A stretch of 64,000 bases of DNA from Shewanella sp. NFH-SH190041 (lineage in GTDB: Bacteria; Pseudomonadota; Gammaproteobacteria; Enterobacterales; Shewanellaceae), in NCBI RefSeq assembly GCF_024363255.1, contig NZ_AP026070.1:2418001-2482000 (forward strand). The letters are read 5' to 3'. The notes beneath the pieces were generated by a model, which was not told the DNA's origin, searched no databases, and saw only the letters and a program-made list of their open reading frames with translations. This document shows, piece after piece, positions 16,286 through 24,873 of the stretch. Position 1 is the first letter of the stretch. Each line of letters begins with the position of its first letter. Both the position numbers and the translations under genes were made by a program.

Positions 16286-16903
16286 ATGCCAGATTCTGCC
16301 CTTCTTGCTGCATTTATTCCTACCTTCTTTTTTGTCGCTATTACACCAGGAATGTGTATGACCCTAGCCATGACCCTCGGTATGAGTATTGGTGTGCGGC
16401 GCACCTTATGGATGATGTTAGGAGAATTAGTCGGAGTCGCTGTTGTTGCCGTCTCCGCAGTTATCGGTGTCGCAGCGCTTATGCTGAAATACCCGGGCAT
16501 ATTTGAGTTGATGAAATGGTTGGGCGGTGCTTACCTTATCTATATCGGCGTCAATATGTGGCGCACCCAAGGAAAAATAGCATCACTGGACAATGTACCG
16601 ACCCAAATTAGCCGGCTATCATTAATTTCCCAAGGTTTTTTCACTGCCATTGCCAACCCCAAAGGCTGGGCATTTATGATTTCGCTGCTACCACCTTTTA
16701 TCAGCATAGACCGCGCACTGGCACCACAACTATCAGCCCTTGTAGCGATTATCCTGCTAACTGAATTTGGCTCTATGCTAGTCTACGCCTCCGGCGGAAA
16801 AAGCCTGCGACTATTCTTATCCCAAGGAGATAATATCCGTTGGCTCAACCGTATTGCAGGCAGCTTAATGATTCTAGTAGGCCTTTGGTTAGCACTTGAT
16901 TGA
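16286..16903 (+). CDS. LysE/RhtB family amino-acid exporter
   Basis: A 205-residue inner-membrane transporter of the LysE superfamily, which exports amino acids or their derivatives. Family marks are the N-terminal FIPTFFFVAITPGMCMTLAM, GVRRTLWMMLGELVG, the LGGAYLIYIGVNMW helix, FFTAIANPKGWAFMISLLP and the C-terminal IRWLNRIAGSLMILVGLWLAL. About six hydrophobic segments are seen. The ATG has no convincing ribosome site, so the start carries some doubt, but the N-terminus matches the family. It sits alone between the hpd terminator and ggt. Substrate unknown. Confidence 0.88.
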   Translation: MPDSALLAAFIPTFFFVAITPGMCMTLAMTLGMSIGVRRTLWMMLGELVGVAVVAVSAVIGVAALMLKYPGIFELMKWLGGAYLIYIGVNMWRTQGKIASLDNVPTQISRLSLISQGFFTAIANPKGWAFMISLLPPFISIDRALAPQLSALVAIILLTEFGSMLVYASGGKSLRLFLSQGDNIRWLNRIAGSLMILVGLWLALD

Positions 16904-17125
16904 TGAAAAGATATGAGCCCTCTCCACAGTGCTTTTGCCAATTTCTTCGTCGGTAAACAAAGATAGATTACCAACAAATTTGATATAACAACCCCATCCC
17001 AAGAGGCTAGGTTCAAAGCTTTTTCCACCACGAGCAATAGCATATATGTCACGCTAGCAGACTTGCATTTTTAACCGCCGCACTGCACATTGGCTATCTG
17101 CTCTTGGTGTGTTTAAGGATTGAAC

Positions 17126-18889
17126 ATGTCCCCAATCAAACGATTACTACCTTTGTCGGCCTTGGTATTGCCACTGTTATCCGTGTCGGCCTCTTCTGCA
17201 TCCGAACTGACCAATAAAACAACCTCACCAATCGTCGCCAAACAGGCTATTTTCAGCCACCAAGCCACGGCTCAACCGATATGGGCAGCAAATGGCATGG
17301 TGGCAAGTCAAGAAGCCGTTGCTACCGCTGTGGGAGTAGATATTCTCAAACAGGGCGGGAATGCCATTGATGCTGCAGTCGCTACTGGTTTTGCCCTCGC
17401 CGTCACGCTCCCCCGTGCCGGTAATATTGGTGGCGGTGGCTTTATGCTACTCCATCTGCCTCAGCAGCAACTCAGTACAGCCATCGACTATAGAGAGACC
17501 GCGCCGGCTTCAGCTAAGGCTGATATTTTTCTTGATCCCCAAGGTAATGTCATTCCAGAACGTTCAACCTACCATGGCTTAGCCGTTGGTGTGCCCGGCA
17601 CAGTGGCAGGTTTTACATTAGCATTAGAAAAATATGGCACCATGACACTAGCACAAGTGTTAGCACCTGCCATCAAGTTGGCTGAACAAGGCATCACTGT
17701 CACACCGGATCTGGCCGCATCACTGGCAGCCCTTCAGCCTAGATTAAGTCAGTGGCCAAGCACAAAGGCGGTCTTTTACCACCCTAATGGTAGCCATTAT
17801 CAGCCCGGGGATATTTTGCGTCAGCCTGAACTGGCCGCGGCCCTTAAACGCATTGCCACACAGGGCAATAAAGGCTTTTATCAAGGCAAAACCGCCCAAG
17901 ATATCGTCCGCGCTGTCAATCAGGCCGGCGGCATTATGACCCATGCTGATTTGCAAAATTACCGCGCAGTTGAACGTCAACCTATCAGCGGCAGTTACCG
18001 AGGACACAAAGTGATTTCTATGCCACCGCCCTCCTCAGGTGGCGTGCATATCATCCAGATGCTTAATATTCTGGAACATTTCCCCTTAACCCAGCTTGGA
18101 CATAACAGTGCTGACAGTATTCATTTACAAACTGAAGCGATGAAACTGGCTTATGCCGATCGCAGCCGCTATCTGGGCGATCCGGATTTTTACCCAGTGC
18201 CAACAGCCAAATTAACTGACAAGGCTTATGGCTTAGCGCTGAGTGGACAAATTGATGCCAAGCGGACAAAAGATAGTCGTCAAATCACGCCGGGCAAATT
18301 ACTGCAAGAAAGCCCACAAACTACCCATTACTCCGTGGTAGATAAATGGGGGAATGCTGTCGCTAATACCTACACCCTCAATTACAGTTATGGTTCAGGG
18401 CTAGTTGCCGCTGGCAGTGGTATTTTATTGAATAATGAAATGGATGATTTTTCAGCCAAGCCCGGCGTTCCTAACGGTTTTGGCCTGATCGGCGGAGAAG
18501 CTAATGCGGTAGCGGGAAATAAACGTCCTCTGAGCTCAATGAGCCCCACCATAGTCTTAAAAGACAACCAACCTTGGCTAGTGACCGGTAGTCCGGGTGG
18601 GTCCCGTATTATCACCACCACACTGCAAATTTTGCTTAATACCATAGATTATGGGCTCAATATCGCCGAAGCAACTCAAGCTCCTCGGGTTCATCACCAA
18701 TGGCTACCGGACGAGCTGCGAGTGGAGCGAAGCCTCAACCCTGACACTATCAAACTACTGCAGCAAAAAGGCCACAAAGTCGTAATCAAAAATGCTATGG
18801 GCTCGACCCAGAGCATCATGATAACGCCCAGCGGACTATATGGCGCATCAGACCCTCGACGTTCAGGTTCAGCCACCGCCGGGTACTAA
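17126..18889 (+). CDS. ggt: Gamma-glutamyltransferase (glutathione hydrolase)
   Basis: Periplasmic Ntn-hydrolase that cleaves or transfers the gamma-glutamyl group of glutathione. The 587-residue precursor has a signal peptide (hydrophobic LPLSALVLPLLSVSASSAS) and GMVASQEAVATAVGVDILKQ and GGNAIDAAVATGFAL near 58-92. The self-processing site is TTHYSVVD, where Thr399 becomes the N-terminal nucleophile of the small subunit. RPLSSMSPTI and the glycine pair in TGSPGGSRIITT complete the active site. All are intact, so the enzyme should mature normally. The ATG at 17126 has AAGGA 6 nt upstream; a TTG 6 nt earlier is less likely. It is monocistronic by context. Confidence 0.96.
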   Translation: MSPIKRLLPLSALVLPLLSVSASSASELTNKTTSPIVAKQAIFSHQATAQPIWAANGMVASQEAVATAVGVDILKQGGNAIDAAVATGFALAVTLPRAGNIGGGGFMLLHLPQQQLSTAIDYRETAPASAKADIFLDPQGNVIPERSTYHGLAVGVPGTVAGFTLALEKYGTMTLAQVLAPAIKLAEQGITVTPDLAASLAALQPRLSQWPSTKAVFYHPNGSHYQPGDILRQPELAAALKRIATQGNKGFYQGKTAQDIVRAVNQAGGIMTHADLQNYRAVERQPISGSYRGHKVISMPPPSSGGVHIIQMLNILEHFPLTQLGHNSADSIHLQTEAMKLAYADRSRYLGDPDFYPVPTAKLTDKAYGLALSGQIDAKRTKDSRQITPGKLLQESPQTTHYSVVDKWGNAVANTYTLNYSYGSGLVAAGSGILLNNEMDDFSAKPGVPNGFGLIGGEANAVAGNKRPLSSMSPTIVLKDNQPWLVTGSPGGSRIITTTLQILLNTIDYGLNIAEATQAPRVHHQWLPDELRVERSLNPDTIKLLQQKGHKVVIKNAMGSTQSIMITPSGLYGASDPRRSGSATAGY

Positions 18890-19324
18890 ACTAATGTTAT
18901 CCAATAGGCCACGACAACCAATAGTGGCCTATTAACCAATTAACAGATCATCACATTCACCGAACAATATTTAATGAACAAATGTTATTACCCACATTGA
19001 CGCGATTATCAAAAACAACGCTATTACTGATGGTATGTATGCCGCCATTACCACCTTAGAGTGGGACCTCATTGCCATATAAGCAGCAAATAGCCCTTGA
19101 CCATAACGATAATCCGATCACATCCGCAATAGACACTGTCATTAACAATTCAGGCTGGCATTTTCCTACCATTATGTGATAAATAAGCAACTTCAATGTA
19201 ACCATTAAATACCCTTGCATATCGGCAGGTTACTAATAAAACCGATATCACAAAGTCAAGCACAATAGGACCCGAACACGATGTTCCGGCCAATAACAAT
19301 AATCATTAATTAAAGGACACCACT
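18890..19324. other. Intergenic region with a 10-bp inverted repeat after ggt
   Basis: No gene is supported in these 435 nt. AATAGGCCAC (18903-18912) pairs perfectly with GTGGCCTATT (18924-18933) around an 11-nt loop just after the ggt stop and probably ends its transcript, although the T-run is missing. The rest is AT-rich leader for the peptidase gene with no operator I can defend; AAGGA lies before 19325. Confidence 0.5.
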
Positions 19325-21487
19325 ATGAAGGGATTAACCCTCAAACCGCTGGTCTGTGCCATGGGACTGACTATGACCCTGGCAGCCTGCAGCGATGCCA
19401 CAGCCCCACAAGCGCCAATCAGCAATCAAACTGCTGCGGCCAGTCAAATCGCTGCTGATAATCCTTTTTTCCGTGATTACCCTACACCACATGGCATCCC
19501 TGACTTTGCCGCGATTACCCCTGAACATTATCTACCGGCATTCAAGCAAGGAATTGCTGATCAGCGGGCTGAAATCAAGGCCATTATTGCCAACCCCACA
19601 GCTGCGGATTTTGCCAATACTATTGAAGCACTGGAATACTCAGGCCAGTTATTGGGGAAAGTCGCCAGTGTGTTTTATAACCTGACCAGTGCCGATACCA
19701 ATGATGAATTACAGGCCATTTCTAAACAGATCTCCCCTATGCTATCTGCCGCCCGTGATGACATCATGCTTAATGAGCAACTGTTTCAGCGCGTAAATAC
19801 TGTCTATCAGCAGAAAAGCAGCCTAAATCTGACAACAGCACAGGCTAAATTGCTGGAAGACACATACAAATCCTTCACCCGGGGCGGCGCTAATCTCAAT
19901 GAAGCGGATAAAGATAAGCTACGGCAGTTAAACGAAAAAATCGGCAAACTCAGTCTCGAATTTGGTGATAACCTCCTAGCAGAAACCAATGCCTTTGATC
20001 TAGTGATTGATAATAAAGCTGATCTGGCCGGCCTGCCCCAAGATGTGATCGATCAAGCAGCTATCACCGCAAATAAACGTGGCCATAATGGTAAATGGGT
20101 CTTTACCACGCATAGACCCTCTATTACGCCATTTTTAACCTATGCAGATAACCGGGCACTGCGGGAGCAATTGTTCAATGGCTATATTGAGCGCGGCAAT
20201 AATAATAACGCTAATGATAACAAACAGATTTTAGCTAAAATGGCGGCACTACGTGCCGAACGAGCCGCCTTGATGGGGTATCCTACCCATGCACATTTTG
20301 TCTTAGAAGAGCGCACCGCCAAAACACCTGAGAATGTTTACACCCTGCTGAATAAAGTATGGCCCGCGGCGCTGGATCAAGCCCGGGCGGAAGTGACCGA
20401 AATGCAAAATCTCATTGATGCTGAAGGCGGTGATTTCAAACTGGCAGCGTGGGACTGGTGGTATTATGCCGATAAAATTCGCGTAGCCAAATATGACTTT
20501 AATGAACAAGATACCCGCCCCTATTTCTCGCTGGAAAACACCATAGATGGGGTTTTCCATACCGCGAACAAGCTATTTGGTATCACGGTAAAAGAGCGTA
20601 ACGATCTGCCCAAGTATCACCCTGATGTCAGAACCTGGGAAGTGTACGACAAAGATGGCGAGCTGATGGCAGTTTTCCTAGGTGATTATTTTGTCCGTGA
20701 CAGCAAACGTGGTGGGGCTTGGATGAATGATTACCGCGCTCAATTCAAACAAAATGGTCAACACACACTGCCGATTGTAGTCAATGTGCTCAACTACACC
20801 CGAGCGCCAGCCGGAGAGCCGACACTACTGACCTTTGATGAAGCCAGTACTTTGTTCCATGAATTTGGCCACGCACTACATGGCATGTTGTCGGATGTTA
20901 CTTACCGTTCCCAGTCAGGCACTTCCGTGCCACGGGATTATGTAGAATTTCCATCCCAAGTAATGGAAAACTGGATGACAGAGCCAGAAGTATTGGCCCA
21001 ATTTGCCCGTCACCATGAAACCAACAAAGTGATCCCACAAGCGCTGGTACAAAAGATCCAGGCTGCTAGCAAATTCAACCAAGGTTTTGCAACAGTCGAA
21101 TATCTGGCGGCAACTAAACTGGATCTTGACTGGCACACCTTGACAGACACTCAGGTTAGAGATGCAGCTAAGTTTGAGGCTGAATCGGTGGCTAATATGG
21201 GGCTCATCGATGAGATCGCACCACGCTATCGCAGTACCTATTTTGCCCACATTTTCTCCGGCGGCTATTCAGCCGGATACTACAGCTATATCTGGTCTGA
21301 AATTCTTGGCGCCGATGCTTATGAGGCATTTAAAGAAAAAGGCATCTTTGATAAGGCAACAGCAGACGCCTTCCGTAGTAATGTATTATCACAAGGCGGT
21401 AGCCATGACCCCATGGCCCTGTATAAGCAGTTCCGTGGCCAAGAGGCCGGTATCGAGCCCCTGCTACGGGCTAAAGGCCTGCTATAA
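19325..21487 (+). CDS. M3 family metallopeptidase lipoprotein (peptidyl-dipeptidase type)
   Basis: A zinc peptidase of the thimet oligopeptidase/Dcp family, anchored as a lipoprotein in the envelope. The lipobox LTMTLAAC puts the lipidated Cys at residue 22. The zinc site HEFGH is at 512-516 inside TLFHEFGHALHGMLSDV. Further family motifs are GHNGKWVFTTHRPSITPFL, FSGGYSAGYYSYIWSEIL and the C-terminal GGSHDPMALYKQFRGQEAGIEPLL. Length (720 residues) matches Dcp-type enzymes plus a secretion signal. It should trim short peptides in the periplasm. The gene has a good terminator at 21508 and no operon partner. Confidence 0.94.
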   Translation: MKGLTLKPLVCAMGLTMTLAACSDATAPQAPISNQTAAASQIAADNPFFRDYPTPHGIPDFAAITPEHYLPAFKQGIADQRAEIKAIIANPTAADFANTIEALEYSGQLLGKVASVFYNLTSADTNDELQAISKQISPMLSAARDDIMLNEQLFQRVNTVYQQKSSLNLTTAQAKLLEDTYKSFTRGGANLNEADKDKLRQLNEKIGKLSLEFGDNLLAETNAFDLVIDNKADLAGLPQDVIDQAAITANKRGHNGKWVFTTHRPSITPFLTYADNRALREQLFNGYIERGNNNNANDNKQILAKMAALRAERAALMGYPTHAHFVLEERTAKTPENVYTLLNKVWPAALDQARAEVTEMQNLIDAEGGDFKLAAWDWWYYADKIRVAKYDFNEQDTRPYFSLENTIDGVFHTANKLFGITVKERNDLPKYHPDVRTWEVYDKDGELMAVFLGDYFVRDSKRGGAWMNDYRAQFKQNGQHTLPIVVNVLNYTRAPAGEPTLLTFDEASTLFHEFGHALHGMLSDVTYRSQSGTSVPRDYVEFPSQVMENWMTEPEVLAQFARHHETNKVIPQALVQKIQAASKFNQGFATVEYLAATKLDLDWHTLTDTQVRDAAKFEAESVANMGLIDEIAPRYRSTYFAHIFSGGYSAGYYSYIWSEILGADAYEAFKEKGIFDKATADAFRSNVLSQGGSHDPMALYKQFRGQEAGIEPLLRAKGLL

Positions 21488-21507
21488 ACCAAGCAAGCTG
21501 TACTAAT

Positions 21508-21537
21508 AAAAAAACCGGCCCAAGGCCGGTTTTTTTA
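21508..21537 (+). terminator. Rho-independent terminator of the M3 peptidase gene
   Basis: ACCGGCC and GGCCGGT form a GC-rich stem around CAA, extended by an A-run and a seven-T run, 20 nt after the stop. Confidence 0.9.
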
Positions 21538-21780
21538 TCTTGAAATTAGTCGTTGTTAACGTTTTAAGCGAATTTTTGCACCTATCTATAAGGCTTGATA
21601 CAAAGCAGAGGGTGTAGAAACCGAGTTGTAATACCTCATAGTCTAATAATGTACTAACAATATGCTACCAACGTGACTAAATGGTTCGCCTAAGCGCATT
21701 GAACAGTTTGCTAAGAGGTACTGACTTTATCTCGCAAAAAAGCAAAACTCTCACTACAGCGCAAACGGAGCAAACGCTTA

Positions 21781-22848
21781 TCAGCGTGATTCTTCCGCCC
21801 GGTAAGCCTCTGCGATGAGGTAAACTTCTGAATAAACACTTTCAAGCGCTTTGGCAAATTGGTACAACAGCCAGGTATAACCAGTCAAAGAAAAGTGGTG
21901 CCGTTCATTATCATCAAGAGATGACATCAGCTGTTGATGCAAATTTAAGCCCATTTGATCCGGCAATTCAGGAAAAATTTCGGTCTCACCATTAATAAAC
22001 TGTGCCAATTCCAATAAGGATTTTTGTAACACACAGGCAAGCTGGTTTATTTTTGCATAAGAAGGATATTCATCATCCCGCCAACGGGTTTGAGACAGGA
22101 TCTCCATTAAGGTCAACATCCGCACCTGCTCCTGTGCAAGGTTTTCCAATAGCTGCTTATGCTTTTTCAATGTCTGGCTTTCCCACTCCAGAGAGAAAAA
22201 CAGCTTTTTCTGCGCCAATACTGCCTTCATCCCTGTTTCAATTTCAGCCCGGAGATCATCATTACGAAATGCGCCAGCATGTAGTTGCTTTCCCAATGCA
22301 GTTGACAGTGTCATCAAGGATTTATGCAGTTGATTACGCCAGTCCTGCTTCGCCTTAATCGGCAAAACAAACAGCGATACCGTTACAGCAATAAGACAAC
22401 CAAGCAGAATATTAGCGGTACGCCACATGGCCTCAGAAATATCATGGTTAGCATCACCAATAACAATAATAATGGTAAAGCCACCCACTAAGTAAGCGTA
22501 GCTATAGCGCCCTTTAGAAATAAAACACACCAAACTGACGGCAAGGATCAATAACGCCATAACCACCCAATAGCTGTGAAAACAGGCGATTAAAAACACC
22601 CCATAAGCAGAGCCCAGGCAAGTCCCAATTGCGCGTTGTAGTGATTTTTCTAATGCACCGCCAAATTGGGGTAAGCTCATCATAATGATGACAATTGTCA
22701 CCATACTCCAGACAAAATGCGGCAAGGCAAATACGACATTAATAAAGGCGGCAATAAACAGCGCAAAACCCAATTTAAGGGCATGAATAATTCGGAAATG
22801 CCGGTAAACAAAATCAGCAAAAGAGGAGGAAGGGCCAAATACCGACAC
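21781..22848 (-). CDS. FUSC family inner-membrane protein
   Basis: A 355-residue membrane protein of the FUSC/aromatic-acid-exporter-like superfamily. About six hydrophobic helices occupy residues 20-165 (for example ALKLGFALFIAAFINVVF, FVWSMVTIVIIMMSLPQFGG and AYLVGGFTIIIVIGDAN), with the family signature SLQRAIGTCLGSAYG. The rest is a cytoplasmic, largely helical domain rich in Leu, Gln and Glu. Members export aromatic carboxylates or polyamines, but the substrate here is unknown. No partner membrane-fusion protein gene is adjacent. It ends 243 nt from the convergent peptidase gene, a stretch where I see nothing beyond that gene's terminator. Confidence 0.8.
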   Translation of the reverse strand: MSVFGPSSSFADFVYRHFRIIHALKLGFALFIAAFINVVFALPHFVWSMVTIVIIMMSLPQFGGALEKSLQRAIGTCLGSAYGVFLIACFHSYWVVMALLILAVSLVCFISKGRYSYAYLVGGFTIIIVIGDANHDISEAMWRTANILLGCLIAVTVSLFVLPIKAKQDWRNQLHKSLMTLSTALGKQLHAGAFRNDDLRAEIETGMKAVLAQKKLFFSLEWESQTLKKHKQLLENLAQEQVRMLTLMEILSQTRWRDDEYPSYAKINQLACVLQKSLLELAQFINGETEIFPELPDQMGLNLHQQLMSSLDDNERHHFSLTGYTWLLYQFAKALESVYSEVYLIAEAYRAEESR

Positions 22849-23081
22849 GGAAAATATCCCAAAAAATTATTTATATCATCTTGACGATTATCGCAGAAAA
22901 ACCAGGAAAAATTAAAGCAGAAATTAAACTGAGGTGAATGACAAATAAAGAATCTATCATCATAAGTATTAAAAATTAATCAACTCGCCTTACCACAACA
23001 GCGGTAATAAAAAGTAATTAATTCAGAAAGAAAGATAAATAAGGCAGTTACAAAATGAACTGCCTTAGAACAGGCATGATA

Positions 23082-23615
23082 CTATGCAGCAATAACCTGC
23101 CGATGTTCCCTTGCAGGCATCAATCGATTATGCATCACTTTAATCGAATCAAATTTACGCAGTACTTTTGTTTCAGACAAATGGCACTCATCACTCAGCA
23201 GTATCACCTGCGCCGCTTGCAAACCATTTTCGACCACCAGCACTAACACTCGCTGTTGGCCCGCCCTTAACTCAAATACCTTTCCCACATCACAGTAGAC
23301 ACAGATATCACAAACATCAAAAAACCACGACTTCGGCATCTGCGGCTGTAACATAAAATGAGCCGCAGTAGCATTTAATACAATTTGAACCAGTTCAGCA
23401 TCGGTTAATGTTAGACTGAGTCGCAAACGTTCAAGCATGCAAATATAAAATCTAGCATGCTCCATATTGAATTCCATCGAGGTTTTTGCATCTGGGATTA
23501 ACAGTTTCTCATGATAGGGTGTCAGAAACTCCATTTCCGAACCTAACGAGACGCTTAAGGTTTGATACGTTTCGTTATATCTCCACTGCCAATCCTGCTG
23601 TGGCATCAATAGCAT
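23082..23615 (-). CDS. zapC: Cell division protein ZapC
   Basis: Cytoplasmic FtsZ-binding protein that promotes bundling of FtsZ filaments at the division ring. The product resembles E. coli ZapC throughout: an N-terminal DWQWRYNE, LLIPDAKTSMEF, then LNATAAHFMLQPQMPKSWFFD (shared QPQMPKSW block), VLVVENGLQAAQVILL and a C-terminal FDSIKVMHNRLMP. Length is 177 residues against about 180 in E. coli. It also lies next to pyrD as in E. coli, separated by 173 nt that contain four phased GATC sites. The start is the ATG at 23615; an ATG three codons in is possible. Confidence 0.88.
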   Translation of the reverse strand: MLLMPQQDWQWRYNETYQTLSVSLGSEMEFLTPYHEKLLIPDAKTSMEFNMEHARFYICMLERLRLSLTLTDAELVQIVLNATAAHFMLQPQMPKSWFFDVCDICVYCDVGKVFELRAGQQRVLVLVVENGLQAAQVILLSDECHLSETKVLRKFDSIKVMHNRLMPAREHRQVIAA

Positions 23616-23716
23616 AACGTCTACCTGTAATCCAATTATACGCTCAAATAATAGTTGAAAAAATATTCAATATCAAAAGGATTTTTTATAATTAAACTCA
23701 ATTTAACAATAAGTTA

Positions 23717-23758
23717 CCGCGATCCACTTCGATCTTAGATGATCGCGTTAGATCGCGG
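23717..23758. repeat. Four GATC sites at exact 10-bp spacing inside an inverted repeat
   Basis: GATC occurs at 23721, 23731, 23741 and 23751, one per helical turn. The outer ones lie in perfect arms CCGCGATC (23717-23724) and GATCGCGG (23751-23758). The element is between pyrD and zapC and could act as a terminator of pyrD or as a Dam/SeqA-sensitive site; the T-rich flank (TTTATATTTTATT) is on the plus side. Confidence 0.55.
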
Positions 23759-23788
23759 TTTATATTTTATTCAAATACTGCCTAAATA

Positions 23789-24808
23789 TTATTTAACTCG
23801 CCACGCATCAGAAATTTCTTTGATCAGTTGGGGACCTTGATAAATAAACCCAGAATAAATCTGCACCATCTGTGCACCAGCATCACGTTTATCAAGCGCA
23901 TCCGCTGCTGAATTAATGCCACCCACTCCAATAATCGGAATTTTACCTTTTAAACAATGAGCTAATTGCTTAATCACCTTGGTTGACAATTCATTAAGCG
24001 GTTTACCACTCAAACCACCAGTCTCATTGGCATTCATTAAGCCACTAACACCATCTCGAGTTAAAGTGGTATTCGTCGCAATAGCACCATCAAATTCATT
24101 GGCAATCAATGAATTAGCAATTTTTTCAATTTCATCGTTAGACAGATCAGGTGCAATTTTCAAGGCAATAGGCACATATTTGCCATATTTTTCCGCCAGT
24201 TCTGTTTGCTTCGCTTTTAACGCACTGAGCAATTCATCAAGCAATTCACCGTATTGCAGCGTACGTAAGCCCGGGGTATTTGGCGATGAGATATTCACGG
24301 CAATATAGGCGCAATGCTGATACACCTTTTCCATACAAATCAGGTAATCATCCTTACCCTGCTCAACCGGTGTATCACGGTTTTTACCAATATTCACCCC
24401 AACCAAGATATCGCTTTTAGCTGCTTTAAGGTTAGCAACCAGATGAACAACGCCTTTATTATTAAATCCCATGCGGTTAATGATCGCCTTGGCCGGCTTA
24501 ATGCGGAACAAACGGGGCAGATCATTGCCCGGTTGTGGTCGAGGTGTAACCGTTCCCACCTCAATATGGCCAAATCCCATGGCATGGAAAGCATCGATGG
24601 CTTCACCATCTTTATCCATCCCGGCCGCTAAGCCTACTGGGTTGGGGAAGGTAATGCCCATCATCTGCACCGGGGCAGGTTTGATATGTTGACGGTAAAA
24701 ACAATTTAACGCTGAATTACCAGTTGCCTTTAAGCCGGACATTGCCACGTTATGGGCCAGCTCAGGATCCATCTGGAACATCACTTTCTGCGCGATTTTG
24801 TAAAACAT
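23789..24808 (-). CDS. pyrD: Dihydroorotate dehydrogenase (quinone), class 2
   Basis: Oxidises dihydroorotate to orotate in pyrimidine synthesis, passing electrons to the quinone pool at the inner membrane. The 339-residue product has the class 2 N-terminal amphipathic part ([19 protein letters not shown]). The FMN and substrate motifs are [46 protein letters not shown] and [15 protein letters not shown] (with the catalytic Ser in the NISSPNT region). IGVGGINS and [12 protein letters not shown] close the barrel. AGGAGAAAAC precedes the ATG. It lies downstream of gdhB but is separated from it by a terminator at 24825, so it probably has its own promoter. Confidence 0.97.
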   Translation of the reverse strand: MFYKIAQKVMFQMDPELAHNVAMSGLKATGNSALNCFYRQHIKPAPVQMMGITFPNPVGLAAGMDKDGEAIDAFHAMGFGHIEVGTVTPRPQPGNDLPRLFRIKPAKAIINRMGFNNKGVVHLVANLKAAKSDILVGVNIGKNRDTPVEQGKDDYLICMEKVYQHCAYIAVNISSPNTPGLRTLQYGELLDELLSALKAKQTELAEKYGKYVPIALKIAPDLSNDEIEKIANSLIANEFDGAIATNTTLTRDGVSGLMNANETGGLSGKPLNELSTKVIKQLAHCLKGKIPIIGVGGINSAADALDKRDAGAQMVQIYSGFIYQGPQLIKEISDAWRVK

Positions 24809-24824
24809 GTTTTCTCCTAGACCT

Positions 24825-24854
24825 AAAAAAGCCCCGGCTATCGCCAGGGCTTTT
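24825..24854 (-). terminator. Rho-independent terminator of gdhB
   Basis: On the minus strand AAAGCCC pairs with GGGCTTT around an inner GC pair, followed by a run of six T. It lies 20 nt after the gdhB stop and just before the pyrD ribosome site. Confidence 0.85.
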
Positions 24855-24873
24855 CGATTGATATTGTTATTGG

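Noticed and set aside
21541..21640. Possible MITE relic after the M3 peptidase gene
   Set aside because: Resemblance limited to common AT-rich words; no terminal repeat.
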